This document shows positions 25,312 through 33,665 of a DNA stretch of 64,000 nt, piece after piece; the stretch's first letter is position 1, and every line of letters starts with the position of its first letter. This stretch comes from Candidatus Zixiibacteriota bacterium (GTDB lineage: Bacteria; Zixibacteria; MSB-5A5; GN15; FEB-12), in the NCBI GenBank assembly GCA_022571985.1, contig JACZWU010000001.1, forward strand, positions 467,501 to 531,500, written 5' to 3'. Both the position numbers and the translations under genes were made by a program. Below the pieces are notes generated by a model. It saw only the letters and a program-made list of their open reading frames with translations. It searched no databases and had not been told where the DNA came from.

Positions 25312-26946
25312 ATGCCATCACTGAAAAATCGCGTTAACTCTTTCATATTCACCTCTCAGAGCCAGCTTATTCTCGTTTTAATTTCAATTTTAGCCTTTTT
25401 TCGCTCGATGGACATCTACTTCGTCGGAGATGAAATTAACCATATCGAATCCGCCTGGGAGGGTTTGACCGATTTAACGCATCATTACTTTCGTCCGGTG
25501 AAAGAACTCACACTTATCATCGACAGGTTTTTCTGGGGTTACAATCACGCTGGTTATCACATGACTAATCTAATTCTTCACACTGCCAACACGCTGTTAG
25601 TATTCGTTCTGGCTACACGAATCCATTTTGAGCGTTCAGCAGCGTTTATCGCAGCGCTCCTCTTCCTATTGCATCCTATTCACAGCACTTCCGTTTACTG
25701 GATTACAGGCCGCACTGATATTTTGTGCACTCTCTTTTATCTAACCGGACTGGTTTTCTTCATTAATTACTACAAGTCCTGTAAGTTAATGACGTTACTG
25801 TTCTCGATAGGGAGTTTTCTGCTTGCTCTACTTTCGAAAGAAATGGCAATATCATTTCCTTTAGTCATTACCGCTTATGTGATGGCATTTACTTCTGATA
25901 AACGGCAAATGCTTAAACACTCAATTCGCTCAACGTGGCCTTTCTGGGCTCTTATAGTCTTATATGCCGTGTTCAGGTTGATCATTGCAGGACCAGATGT
26001 TCTGACTGGAAAAGTACACACAAACCTTGAGATTACAAATTTGATAAGGAACCTGTCAGTATTTATTGGGCTCTTGGTAATTCCCGGTGGACATATTGAA
26101 ATCAGCAACTTTCTCAAATCCAACCAACAAGTATTCACGGTCTTAACCTTCGCATGTCTTTTTATCTTGCTGTTTTTAATCAGGGTGCTACTAAAGCGAA
26201 AAGAAACATTGTTTTTGACTCTTTTCGTTCTACTCACTCTCTTGCCGGTAATTAGGTTAGCAATGCGCTGGTATTTGTACTTGCCTTCAGTCGGATTCTG
26301 CCTGTTAGTAGCTTATTCGATTTGGAAGCTCCAGAGCCAGAAGGGCAACCGGAGAAAAATCGCTTTTCTTGCCCTCACAGTAATACTTCTTACATATTCT
26401 ACCTTTCTGATCGTCGAACAAAGCCGCTGGCTAAAATCCGGTCAGATTTCAAAGCACGTAACCTATTTGATAGCCGAAAAGATGGCCACTGAAAACCTGT
26501 ATAGTTGCTTTCTATTAAGTGTCCCAGCAGAATACAAGGAAACACTTACATTGATTCACGGTCTGGAATCTCTGGTTAACCTCCGTCTTCGATCGGATTT
26601 TGGTTATACGTTACCTGCTAAGATTCTATCTGCAACATTGATTTCAGTTCGAAGTGATCAGGACGCTTCTTTTGATCAATTAGTGGAACATAGGAATGCT
26701 GCTTTCAGACTCTCGCTTAAAGATTCACCGTCATTTTTCATATTTCCCGACCAGGTTGAGATCGCGATTTATCATGTCAGACCCGAAATCGGTTCAAAGT
26801 TTTCCTACAGTACATATGATATAATAATAAGAGGCTTGAACAAGGCTGGTGAAGTGGATGAGTTAGATGTAATATTCAGCAAACCCGATAAAAGATTCTT
26901 TGAGTTGATATCAGACGACAAGATTAGATTAGAACCAATTGATTGA
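25312..26946 (+). CDS. TMTC-like GT-C membrane glycosyltransferase homologue
   Basis: 544 residues with about ten membrane spans in the first 370. The core YHMTNLILHTANTLLVF, LFLLHPIHSTSVYWITGRTDIL and LSKEMAISFPLV matches the TMTC/PMT-like proteins that in bacteria usually carry TPR repeats. Here TPRs are missing and the last 170 residues form a soluble domain (from RWLKSGQISKHVTYLI). The acidic residues expected in the first loop of GT-C enzymes are present (FVGDEINHIE). It probably transfers a sugar from a polyprenyl-linked donor on the periplasmic side, or is a non-catalytic relative. The start is supported by the promoter at 25278-25306, which would produce a leaderless transcript. Confidence 0.72.
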   Translation: MPSLKNRVNSFIFTSQSQLILVLISILAFFRSMDIYFVGDEINHIESAWEGLTDLTHHYFRPVKELTLIIDRFFWGYNHAGYHMTNLILHTANTLLVFVLATRIHFERSAAFIAALLFLLHPIHSTSVYWITGRTDILCTLFYLTGLVFFINYYKSCKLMTLLFSIGSFLLALLSKEMAISFPLVITAYVMAFTSDKRQMLKHSIRSTWPFWALIVLYAVFRLIIAGPDVLTGKVHTNLEITNLIRNLSVFIGLLVIPGGHIEISNFLKSNQQVFTVLTFACLFILLFLIRVLLKRKETLFLTLFVLLTLLPVIRLAMRWYLYLPSVGFCLLVAYSIWKLQSQKGNRRKIAFLALTVILLTYSTFLIVEQSRWLKSGQISKHVTYLIAEKMATENLYSCFLLSVPAEYKETLTLIHGLESLVNLRLRSDFGYTLPAKILSATLISVRSDQDASFDQLVEHRNAAFRLSLKDSPSFFIFPDQVEIAIYHVRPEIGSKFSYSTYDIIIRGLNKAGEVDELDVIFSKPDKRFFELISDDKIRLEPID

Positions 26947-26948
26947 AA

Positions 26949-27169
26949 CCTGATACTAAAACCGACGGTGTCATTCTGACCGCACCCAAAGAAGTGCCAT
27001 TTCTTACTATTTTCGTGCGGGTAAATGATATTCAGGCCTGCCTTGATAAAGCCTGAGAACTTGGCGGTGAGCCCGAATACCTCCGACAGAAATCCCTGGC
27101 AAGGGACATAATGAGTTTTTGAATGATATTGATGGCAATATCGTCGAACTATTTAAGGAATACCAATAG
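26949..27169 (+). pseudogene. Remnant of a glyoxalase/VOC-family gene
   Basis: In the frame starting at 26949 the translation reads PDTKTDGVILTAPKEVPFLT, then IFVRVNDIQACLDKA, a stop, then ELGGEPEY. In another frame 27122-27169 reads NDIDGNIVELFKEYQ and a stop. These fit the middle and the C-terminal end (DPDGNxxxLF) of a vicinal-oxygen-chelate protein. An internal stop, a frameshift and no start codon show a decayed gene. Confidence 0.72.
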
Positions 27170-27178
27170 AAGAACCAA

Positions 27179-28927
27179 TTACTTTCTAAGCGTCTCTATC
27201 AGCTGTCTGTTGTAATAATCAAGCAAAGTCTCACGTCTGACAACAGCTACAACTTTCTCTTTACCTGCTTCTCCGGTTACAACCGGCAGCATCCGTAAAT
27301 CTTTGACGCCAAACAGTTGATAGGCTTTTTCCAGGGTGTCATCACCTGCCACCACTAAAGTATCCGGCCGAACCAAATCCTGGGCTATGATCAGATAGTC
27401 AAGCGAGTGCTGACTCAAATGCGCTCTTATATCCTGAAATGAAATAACACCTTTTAGATACTGATTATTATCAATTACCACAAAATATGATTCGTTGGTC
27501 TGCTCTAATTTTTGAAAAATACCGGCCAGAGGTGTTGCCGAAGTTATCGTTTCAAAATTCGCGTCCATAATTTCTGAAACTTTATGAGCGCGAAGAATGT
27601 TTACATCTTTACCGCCGCGGATATCAATGCCTCTCTTGAACAATTTTACGGTGTAGATAGAATGGGGGAAAAGCCTTCCGGCTACTAAGGCCGCAAAGAC
27701 AACCGTCACCATCAGCGGCAGAATTATCCGATAGTCGGAGGTCATTTCAAATATTATCAGGAGAGCTGTCATCGGTGCATGAGTGGTAGCCGCCACCATT
27801 CCGGCCATACCTACCAGAGCATAAGCCCCCGGAGAGGCAGTAGTTTCCGGAAACAGATAATTCACTAAGAAGCCAAAGGCTCCTCCGGCTACTGCGCCCA
27901 TAAAGAGCGATGGTGCAAAAATACCCCCGGAGTTACCGGAGCCAAGTGTCAGACTCGTAGCTAAAATTTTCATAACTACCAAAATCAACAGAATCGCCAC
28001 TCCCATTTCTCCATAGAGTGTCAAACGGATTGTCTCGTAGCCATCAGCTAAAACTTGCGGGTAAGCCAGAGCAATAATGCCCAGCAGCAGCCCGCCCAGA
28101 GCGGGTTTGGCCCAGCCGGGCAGGAATTTAATTTTCTCAAATATAGTTTCAAACCAGTCCAGGGTGCGGGTAAAGCCTACCCCTAACGAGCCCATAACTC
28201 CCCCCATAGCCATGTAGAGCGGAATCTCCCAGGCCGAAACCAGCGAGTATTCGGGCACATCAAAGGCCGGATGGTCACCAAGAATTGATCTGGTCACCAC
28301 CGAAGCAACTACCGATGAAAGAATCACCGGCGAAAAAGTTTTTATAGTAAAATCACCTAAGATAATTTCGAGCGAAAATATGACACCTGCTATCGGTGCA
28401 TTAAAGACCGAAGCAATCCCGGCCGCAGCGCCGCAGCCGACTAAAATTTTGACACGGTCGCCGGACATTCTGAAAAGCTGCCCGATAGTTGAACCGATAG
28501 CTGAACCAATTTGCACAATTGGCCCTTCTCTGCCGGCCGAACCACCCGAACCGATACAGATAGCCGAAGCAATTGTCTTGGCCACCGCTACCCTCGGACG
28601 AATGATACCACCCAGACGCGCTACCGCGTTCATTACTTCAGGCACTCCGTGTCCTTTGGCCTCACGCGCAAAATTATAAACTATAGGACCAACTAACAAG
28701 CCGCCCAATAAGGGAATAAGCGGCAGCCAGAATTTTATGCTGCCTTCACCCATTACCCCGGTCAGCACCTGATCGGTCAGACCAAAAAAGATGCTGTTGA
28801 AATATTCAATCAGCGCAATAAAACCCAGAGCGCCAAGGCTGGTAGCCAGACCGACCACAATCGACAGCACAATCAACAGGTTGGTGGTAGTGAACTTGAA
28901 CTTATTTAGTATTTTCTCAATTGTCAT
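27179..28927 (-). CDS. ClC-family chloride channel/transporter with C-terminal CBS pair
   Basis: The ATG at 28927 (MTIEKILNKFKF) is preferred to the TTG at 28966; the product has about 582 residues. ClC signatures are present in order: GSGGSAGREGPIVQIGSAIG (anion-site loop with the gating Glu in GREGP), GNSGGIFAPSLFMGA (GxFxP) and YALVGMAGMVAATTHAPMTA. Around 10-12 hydrophobic segments span the first 430 residues. Two CBS domains follow (about 450-575: VSEIMDANFETITSATPL and LVRPDTLVVAGDDTLEKAYQ), which usually bind adenine nucleotides. The position of the usual proton glutamate was not checked, so channel versus H+/Cl- exchanger is undecided. It is divergent from the oxidoreductase gene at 29071. 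Confidence 0.93.
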   Translation of the reverse strand: MTIEKILNKFKFTTTNLLIVLSIVVGLATSLGALGFIALIEYFNSIFFGLTDQVLTGVMGEGSIKFWLPLIPLLGGLLVGPIVYNFAREAKGHGVPEVMNAVARLGGIIRPRVAVAKTIASAICIGSGGSAGREGPIVQIGSAIGSTIGQLFRMSGDRVKILVGCGAAAGIASVFNAPIAGVIFSLEIILGDFTIKTFSPVILSSVVASVVTRSILGDHPAFDVPEYSLVSAWEIPLYMAMGGVMGSLGVGFTRTLDWFETIFEKIKFLPGWAKPALGGLLLGIIALAYPQVLADGYETIRLTLYGEMGVAILLILVVMKILATSLTLGSGNSGGIFAPSLFMGAVAGGAFGFLVNYLFPETTASPGAYALVGMAGMVAATTHAPMTALLIIFEMTSDYRIILPLMVTVVFAALVAGRLFPHSIYTVKLFKRGIDIRGGKDVNILRAHKVSEIMDANFETITSATPLAGIFQKLEQTNESYFVVIDNNQYLKGVISFQDIRAHLSQHSLDYLIIAQDLVRPDTLVVAGDDTLEKAYQLFGVKDLRMLPVVTGEAGKEKVVAVVRRETLLDYYNRQLIETLRK

Positions 28928-28993
28928 ATAGATTGTTAAGCTATCGAGAATCACCTGCCTCTTCAAGAATTAAATCTTGAATTTAAGCAGTTG

Positions 28994-29023
28994 CTTGACT
29001 TGTCCGGCCAAATGCCCGATTTT
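28994..29023 (+). promoter_or_regulatory. Candidate promoter with CTTGACTTG -35 before the FAD oxidoreductase gene
   Basis: TTGACT at 28995-29000, 17 bases, then GATTTT (29018-29023), a weak -10. It is the third copy of the intergenic CTTGACTTG box (others at 12008 and 15837). Confidence 0.4.
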
Positions 29024-29070
29024 TTGCCCAATGCTGATTCCAAAATTTTGCAGATTAAGTGAGGAAAAGA

Positions 29071-30219
29071 TTGCGCTCAAGCGCTGATGTTGTCATTATC
29101 GGCGGCGGTATTATCGGATTTTCCGTTGCCTTTCATTTAGCCAGAGCCAAATTCGGCCAGATTGTTGTGGTCGATAAAGGTTCAGTAATTGGCGATGGTT
29201 CCACTTCACAGGCGGCCGGCGGCATCAGGGCACAGTTTGCCCAAAAAGCTAATATTGAAATGTCGATTATTTCTGAAAACTTCTTTGAGAATTTCGAAGA
29301 AGAGACCGGCCATGAGGCTCTGTTTGAGCAGGTCGGCTACCTCTTTCTGCTTTCAGATGATGACGAAGTAAACTTATTCAAAAAAAGCTGGGAGCTTCAG
29401 AAATCACTCGGTCTGCCGGTCGAACTATTAAAACCTGACGATATTGCCAAAATTGTACCCCATGTCAGACTCGACGACATCAAGTTAGGCACATTCTGCA
29501 AAAAAGATGGCATCTCTGACCCGTGGGAATTTTTGAGCGGCTTTGAAAAGGCTTCCAAGCAGATGGGTGTGGTGGTCGAGCTGGAGGCTGGGGTGGAGTC
29601 GATTGATGTCGAATCCGGCAAAATTTCTGGAGTTCGAACCAAACGAGGTAATATCAAAACTCCGCTAGTGGTCAACTGCGCCGGACCTTTCGCTAAGAAA
29701 ATTGGTGAAATGGTTGGCGCCGAGGTTAAAGTTGAGCCGTATAAAAGGCAGATAGTCAATACTGCTGAACTTAACTTCATAAAAGCAGGTATCCCGATGG
29801 TGGTCGATGTAAAATCCGGGCTGTACTGCCACAAAGAAGGCAGCGGCCTCTTATTGGGCTGGGCGGATAAAGAGAGAGCGCCATCGTTTGATATCTCAGT
29901 TGAACCGGACTATACCGATGCGATTTTAGAAAGGGCGCTTGACAGAATTCCCCAGCTGGAAACAGCAAAGATTGCCAACCAGTGGGCCGGGCTTTACGAA
30001 AGCACGCCTGACCATCAGGCAATAATCGGCTGGGAGCCAAAAGTTGATGGAATGTTTCACTGCTGTGGCTTTTCGGGTCATGGCATAATGCATGCACCGG
30101 CGGCGGGACTTATTACTGCCGAAATTCTCTCGGGCAAAGAGCCCACAATTGATATTTCTTCTTATGCGCCCGAGCGATTCGCTAAAGGGGTATTTGTCGT
30201 AGAATCAAATGTGATTTAA
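29071..30219 (+). CDS. FAD-dependent oxidoreductase, sarcosine oxidase/glycine oxidase (DAO) family
   Basis: A Rossmann FAD motif sits at the very N-terminus (DVVIIGGGIIGFSVAFHLA), followed by the FAD-contacting STSQAAGGIRAQF and a DAO-type C-terminal signature (FSGHGIMHAPAAGLITAEIL). The TTG at 29071 follows GAGGA by 5 bases and is preferred to the GTG at 29059, which has no clear RBS; the difference is four residues. It would oxidise a secondary or primary amine of a small amino acid (sarcosine, glycine, proline or D-amino acid); the substrate cannot be determined. The cytoplasmic alpha/beta-barrel-free form suggests a stand-alone enzyme. The alpha/beta hydrolase gene begins 16 bp after its stop. 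Confidence 0.87.
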   Translation: MRSSADVVIIGGGIIGFSVAFHLARAKFGQIVVVDKGSVIGDGSTSQAAGGIRAQFAQKANIEMSIISENFFENFEEETGHEALFEQVGYLFLLSDDDEVNLFKKSWELQKSLGLPVELLKPDDIAKIVPHVRLDDIKLGTFCKKDGISDPWEFLSGFEKASKQMGVVVELEAGVESIDVESGKISGVRTKRGNIKTPLVVNCAGPFAKKIGEMVGAEVKVEPYKRQIVNTAELNFIKAGIPMVVDVKSGLYCHKEGSGLLLGWADKERAPSFDISVEPDYTDAILERALDRIPQLETAKIANQWAGLYESTPDHQAIIGWEPKVDGMFHCCGFSGHGIMHAPAAGLITAEILSGKEPTIDISSYAPERFAKGVFVVESNVI

Positions 30220-30235
30220 TTTTGAGAAATGAAAA

Positions 30236-31039
30236 ATGAATAAGAAAGTCAGACATTTGCTCTCGGTAGCAATATTGATTGTTCTTGGAACCTTTTATCA
30301 AAACTCATATTCAGGTACTTTCAATCAGTATGAGACAAAAGAGCTAAATTTTACCATAAAAAGTGACTCTCTAAGGCTGTATGGTGACTTACAAGTCCCG
30401 CCAGTTTTGGAAAACAGGCCGTTGGTAATAGCCCTGCATATGAATCGAAGCAACTCACGAAGCTATGATGATTTCATTTCATTTGTTGATGATAATTTTT
30501 GCGGCGGAAATCCAGCAAAAGTATTCTATTGCCCCTATATCGTTGCCTTTGACCTTAGGGGCCATGGACGTTCTACAACAAGAGGACAGAATACAACTAC
30601 TTACAAAGACAGAGATGAGAACGAATATCAAAAAATTCCCTCAGATATCGCGTACGCAGTTAATGAAATTCTCTCGGACACTTCCTTGAATATTGATACT
30701 AATAAGATTTATGTTATTGGGGCTTCTGTCGGCGCAAATGCTGCAATAATGCTTACAGAACATTTACCTATTATTTCAAAAGTAGTTATGCTCTCACCCG
30801 GAGAAAAATATATAGGACTCGAACCAACCAGGGCGCTGAAACAGTTTGATGGAGAAGTATTGATATTTGCGGGCAAAGAAGATAGCTACTCTTACCATTC
30901 TTCGCAGAAGTTCGCAGAAATTGATACTGCCAGAATAGAATTAGAAGTATTTGATACGAAAAACCACGGCACGAATATCATCAATAATGATTCAACTGCT
31001 ATGAAACGCATGGTGAATTGGCTACTCTTATCTGAGTAG
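30236..31039 (+). CDS. Exported alpha/beta hydrolase
   Basis: 267 residues with an N-terminal signal or anchor (KKVRHLLSVAILIVLGTFY). It has an alpha/beta hydrolase core: LVIALHMNRSN (oxyanion region), FDLRGHGRST, nucleophile motif GASVGA (Ser164), a likely acid in FAGKEDSYSY and the catalytic His in KNHGTNI. It resembles periplasmic esterases or peptidase-S9-like hydrolases of unknown substrate. The spacing suggests co-transcription with the FAD oxidoreductase. It is convergent with the following gene, leaving only 11 bp and no terminator. Base composition appears more A/T-rich than the neighbours, which may reflect acquisition. Confidence 0.78.
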   Translation: MNKKVRHLLSVAILIVLGTFYQNSYSGTFNQYETKELNFTIKSDSLRLYGDLQVPPVLENRPLVIALHMNRSNSRSYDDFISFVDDNFCGGNPAKVFYCPYIVAFDLRGHGRSTTRGQNTTTYKDRDENEYQKIPSDIAYAVNEILSDTSLNIDTNKIYVIGASVGANAAIMLTEHLPIISKVVMLSPGEKYIGLEPTRALKQFDGEVLIFAGKEDSYSYHSSQKFAEIDTARIELEVFDTKNHGTNIINNDSTAMKRMVNWLLLSE

Positions 31040-31050
31040 CAAATAAACAT

Positions 31051-31815
31051 CTAAGGCTCACCCTCATCAGACAAATCAAGCATCTTGGCACCGTCGGTGT
31101 AATCAACTGTACGCGAATGAGTCAGTTTCAAAAGTTTCTGAGTAACTTCTTTAATCTTTAGAGCAGATGCTTCGACAACTTTTAGTTTGCTGATAGTATC
31201 AGGGTTCAAATTTTCCTGCTTAGCCAGAAGCAGTTGCACGTTACCCAAAATTGCAGTTAGGGGATTGTTGACTTCGTGGTTAACTGTTACAGCCGTATCG
31301 GTGATAGCACTAAGCCTGGCTTTTTCTATTGCCGCCTTAGAAGATGTCGGGGCAAGCTCAGTCTGATCGGCCGCTAAAGATAAAGACAAAATCGATGTCA
31401 GAGTTTCTAAAAACGAACCGTCGATATCTGAGCGGAGTTTCCCTTCCTGAATTCCGATAAGCGCCCCGAAAAGTTTGTCGCCGTGTCGAAGCGGAATTGT
31501 AAACAGGTGGTACGGATTTTTCCCACCAAAAGACATAAAAGCAGACATCAGATTTTTTTCCAGCCGCAGCGACTGAAAGAGGTCAGACTCAGCTGTCAGC
31601 AGTTTTTTCTGGCTGGTCTCTCCGGCAGCAAACGAAACGTTAACAGTCGGCTTCATTTTATCATCCCAGAGAAACATGGAAGCGGCTGTCAACCCGACCA
31701 ACCGGGCAGAGTTTTCCAATAGCCACTGAGCATACTGGTTTAGGTCTTCCCGGTCTGCTGAAGCAATAGCCAGTCGGTTGATGAGTAAGAGTTTTTCCTG
31801 TTCGTTCGATTTCAA
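31051..31815 (-). CDS. GAF-HisKA protein lacking the ATPase domain
   Basis: No ATG fits the N-terminus. The TTG at 31815 (AGAG seven bases upstream) gives 254 residues; the TTG at 31854 would add 13. A GAF domain covers about 15-165 (INRLAIASADREDLNQYAQW, AASMFLWDDKMKPTVNV, FTIPLRHGDKLFGALIGIQEG). It is followed by a HisKA dimerisation helix pair with a consensus H box (AVTVNHEVNNPLTAILGNVQLL, His180). The protein then ends shortly after the second helix (VTQKLLKLTHSRTV) with an acidic tail; no N, G1 or G2 box is present. It may act as a histidine phosphotransfer or decoy partner of a complete kinase, or be a truncated kinase. Confidence 0.75.
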   Translation of the reverse strand: MKSNEQEKLLLINRLAIASADREDLNQYAQWLLENSARLVGLTAASMFLWDDKMKPTVNVSFAAGETSQKKLLTAESDLFQSLRLEKNLMSAFMSFGGKNPYHLFTIPLRHGDKLFGALIGIQEGKLRSDIDGSFLETLTSILSLSLAADQTELAPTSSKAAIEKARLSAITDTAVTVNHEVNNPLTAILGNVQLLLAKQENLNPDTISKLKVVEASALKIKEVTQKLLKLTHSRTVDYTDGAKMLDLSDEGEP

Positions 31816-32046
31816 TATTATTCTCTGGTTTGGCCCATATAGCCAAATTAGCAAAAGCAGTGCCCTTGATTCTAAAGGCGGCTACTGAGCGGCAGTAATT
31901 TCCTGAACCTCTATAATACCTTGTAAGCAGGGCGTTTTCCAGCCTTTTTTGTGACTTCTGAGTTTGAGCCCGACCAGTTCAGACAAATCAGAACTTTTGC
32001 AAATAACCAATTGGCAAAAGTTTGCAGGAAATAGAAGCTAAACGGT

Positions 32047-32075
32047 TTGACTTATGGCAGCCAGGCAGTTATGCT
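32047..32075 (+). promoter_or_regulatory. purF promoter
   Basis: TTGACT (32047-32052), 17 bases, TATGCT (32070-32075). The predicted start near 32082 leaves a leader of about 29 bases with AAAGGAGAAA before the ATG at 32111. No PurR-type operator or purine riboswitch was recognised in the 250 bp upstream of purF. Confidence 0.68.
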
Positions 32076-32110
32076 CTTTTTTCTAAAAGACGGGCGAAAT
32101 AAAGGAGAAA

Positions 32111-33532
32111 ATGCTCGAACCGGTAATAAACGATAAGTGCGGAGTTTTTGGGATTTTCCGCCATACCGCTGCCGCCGAATTAACCTTTTTCGGCCTCTAT
32201 TCGCTGCAGCACCGGGGGCATGAATCTGCCGGTATAATCAGTTCAGACAAAGGCAAAATCTACCTGCACAAGGGCATGGGTCAGGTATCAGAAGTATTTT
32301 CGGACAAGGCAAATCTTAAAAAATTAAAAGGTAATATTGCCATCGGGCATACCCGCTACTCTACTACCGGCGCCTCATCATTGATAAACATTCAGCCATT
32401 TCTGATAACCAACCGGGGCAAAGTACTGGCAGTGGGGCATAACGGCAACCTGACCAACGCCCTGGAACTTCGCACCAGCCTCGACGCCAAAGGCTCAATA
32501 TTTCAGACAACTTCCGATACGGAAATAATTCTGCATCTGGCTGCTCTTTCGAAAAAGAAAACAAGTATTGGTCGTATATGTGACTCGCTGACTAAAATTA
32601 AGGGCGCCTACTCTCTGATTTTTATGACCGAAGATTCTATTATAGCGGCCAGGGATGAGTATGGTTTCAGGCCTCTGGCTCTGGGGAAACTCGGCAAATC
32701 GTGGGTGGTAGCCTCGGAAACCTGTGCCTTTGATATAATCGGAGCCAAGTATGTGCGTGATGTTGAACCGGGCGAAGTGCTTGAGATTACAAACAAAGGA
32801 CTTAGTTCATACTACCCGGTCAAGTCTACCAAAACTGCTTTCTGTATTTTTGAATATGTCTATTTTGCCAGACCCGATTCGAAAGTGTACGGGGCTAACG
32901 TAGATAAAGTCCGGCGCCGTCTGGGTCGAGCGCTGGCCAGAGAGCACCCGGCAGATGCTGATATTGTAATCGGCATTCCTGATTCGGCTAATACAGCTAC
33001 TCTGGGCTACGCCGAAGAAAGCGGGATTCCGTTTGAAATCGGTCTGATAAGAAACCATTATGTTGGACGGACTTTTATTGCTCCTGACCAAAAAATCAGA
33101 GACCTTGATGTCAGAGTAAAATTTAATGCCGTCAAAGGAGTTATTGAGGGACGTCGAATAGTTGTAGTTGACGATTCAATTGTCCGCGGAACTACTTCCA
33201 AAAAGCTTGTCAAGATGCTCCGGGATGCCGGCGCTAAAGAGATCCATTTCAGGGTCAGCTCTCCCCCGATTATTTCGCCTTGTTTTTTTGGGATAGATAT
33301 GCCCACCAAAAAAGAGCTGATAGGCGCCAACAAATCGATCAAGCAGATAGAAAAATACATTGGGGTTGATTCCCTCAGGTACCTCTCACTGGATGGGATG
33401 CTTTCTATGTCTTCGCTGCCCAATGCTTCTTTTTGCTCCAGCTGTTTTTCGGGGAAATATCCTATCAAAGTCCCCAAAATAAACGGTAATAAGCTGCGCC
33501 TTAAGCCTATCGCCGTTGACTCTATCAGCTAA
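32111..33532 (+). CDS. purF: Amidophosphoribosyltransferase
   Basis: 473 residues. It catalyses the first step of de novo purine synthesis (PRPP + glutamine to phosphoribosylamine). The glutaminase domain starts with a nine-residue propeptide before the nucleophile Cys10 (NDKCGVFGIF), with SLQHRGHESAG and GHTRYSTTG. The phosphoribosyltransferase domain has the PRPP loop VVVDDSIVRGTT. The cysteines near the C-terminus (SPCFFGIDMP, FCSSCFSG) match the Fe-S-containing Bacillus-type enzyme. Strong Shine-Dalgarno AAAGGAG and promoter at 32047. It stands alone; no other pur genes are in the window. Confidence 0.96.
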   Translation: MLEPVINDKCGVFGIFRHTAAAELTFFGLYSLQHRGHESAGIISSDKGKIYLHKGMGQVSEVFSDKANLKKLKGNIAIGHTRYSTTGASSLINIQPFLITNRGKVLAVGHNGNLTNALELRTSLDAKGSIFQTTSDTEIILHLAALSKKKTSIGRICDSLTKIKGAYSLIFMTEDSIIAARDEYGFRPLALGKLGKSWVVASETCAFDIIGAKYVRDVEPGEVLEITNKGLSSYYPVKSTKTAFCIFEYVYFARPDSKVYGANVDKVRRRLGRALAREHPADADIVIGIPDSANTATLGYAEESGIPFEIGLIRNHYVGRTFIAPDQKIRDLDVRVKFNAVKGVIEGRRIVVVDDSIVRGTTSKKLVKMLRDAGAKEIHFRVSSPPIISPCFFGIDMPTKKELIGANKSIKQIEKYIGVDSLRYLSLDGMLSMSSLPNASFCSSCFSGKYPIKVPKINGNKLRLKPIAVDSIS

Positions 33533-33552
33533 GCTGTTGCTTAAGCTCTAAA

Positions 33553-33580
33553 TTGACAAATTTCAGTCCGATGTTATATT
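33553..33580 (+). promoter_or_regulatory. Promoter of the subtilase gene
   Basis: A perfect TTGACA (33553-33558), 16-base spacer, TATATT (33575-33580). The leader to the ATG at 33666 would be about 80 bases. The same 16-base spacing and TATATT occur in the promoter of the 23-codon gene. Confidence 0.7.
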
Positions 33581-33665
33581 AATGGGTAGTTAAGTAATAC
33601 TTCGCCTGTTTCTTGCTTACTTAGAATTGCTGACCCGCCAGAAATATAGGACAGTAGTTTTTGAA

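Noticed and set aside
31855-32046. Possible purine riboswitch or PurR operator upstream of purF.
   Set aside because: No conserved purine-aptamer core or inverted operator pair was recognisable; only the promoter is supported.
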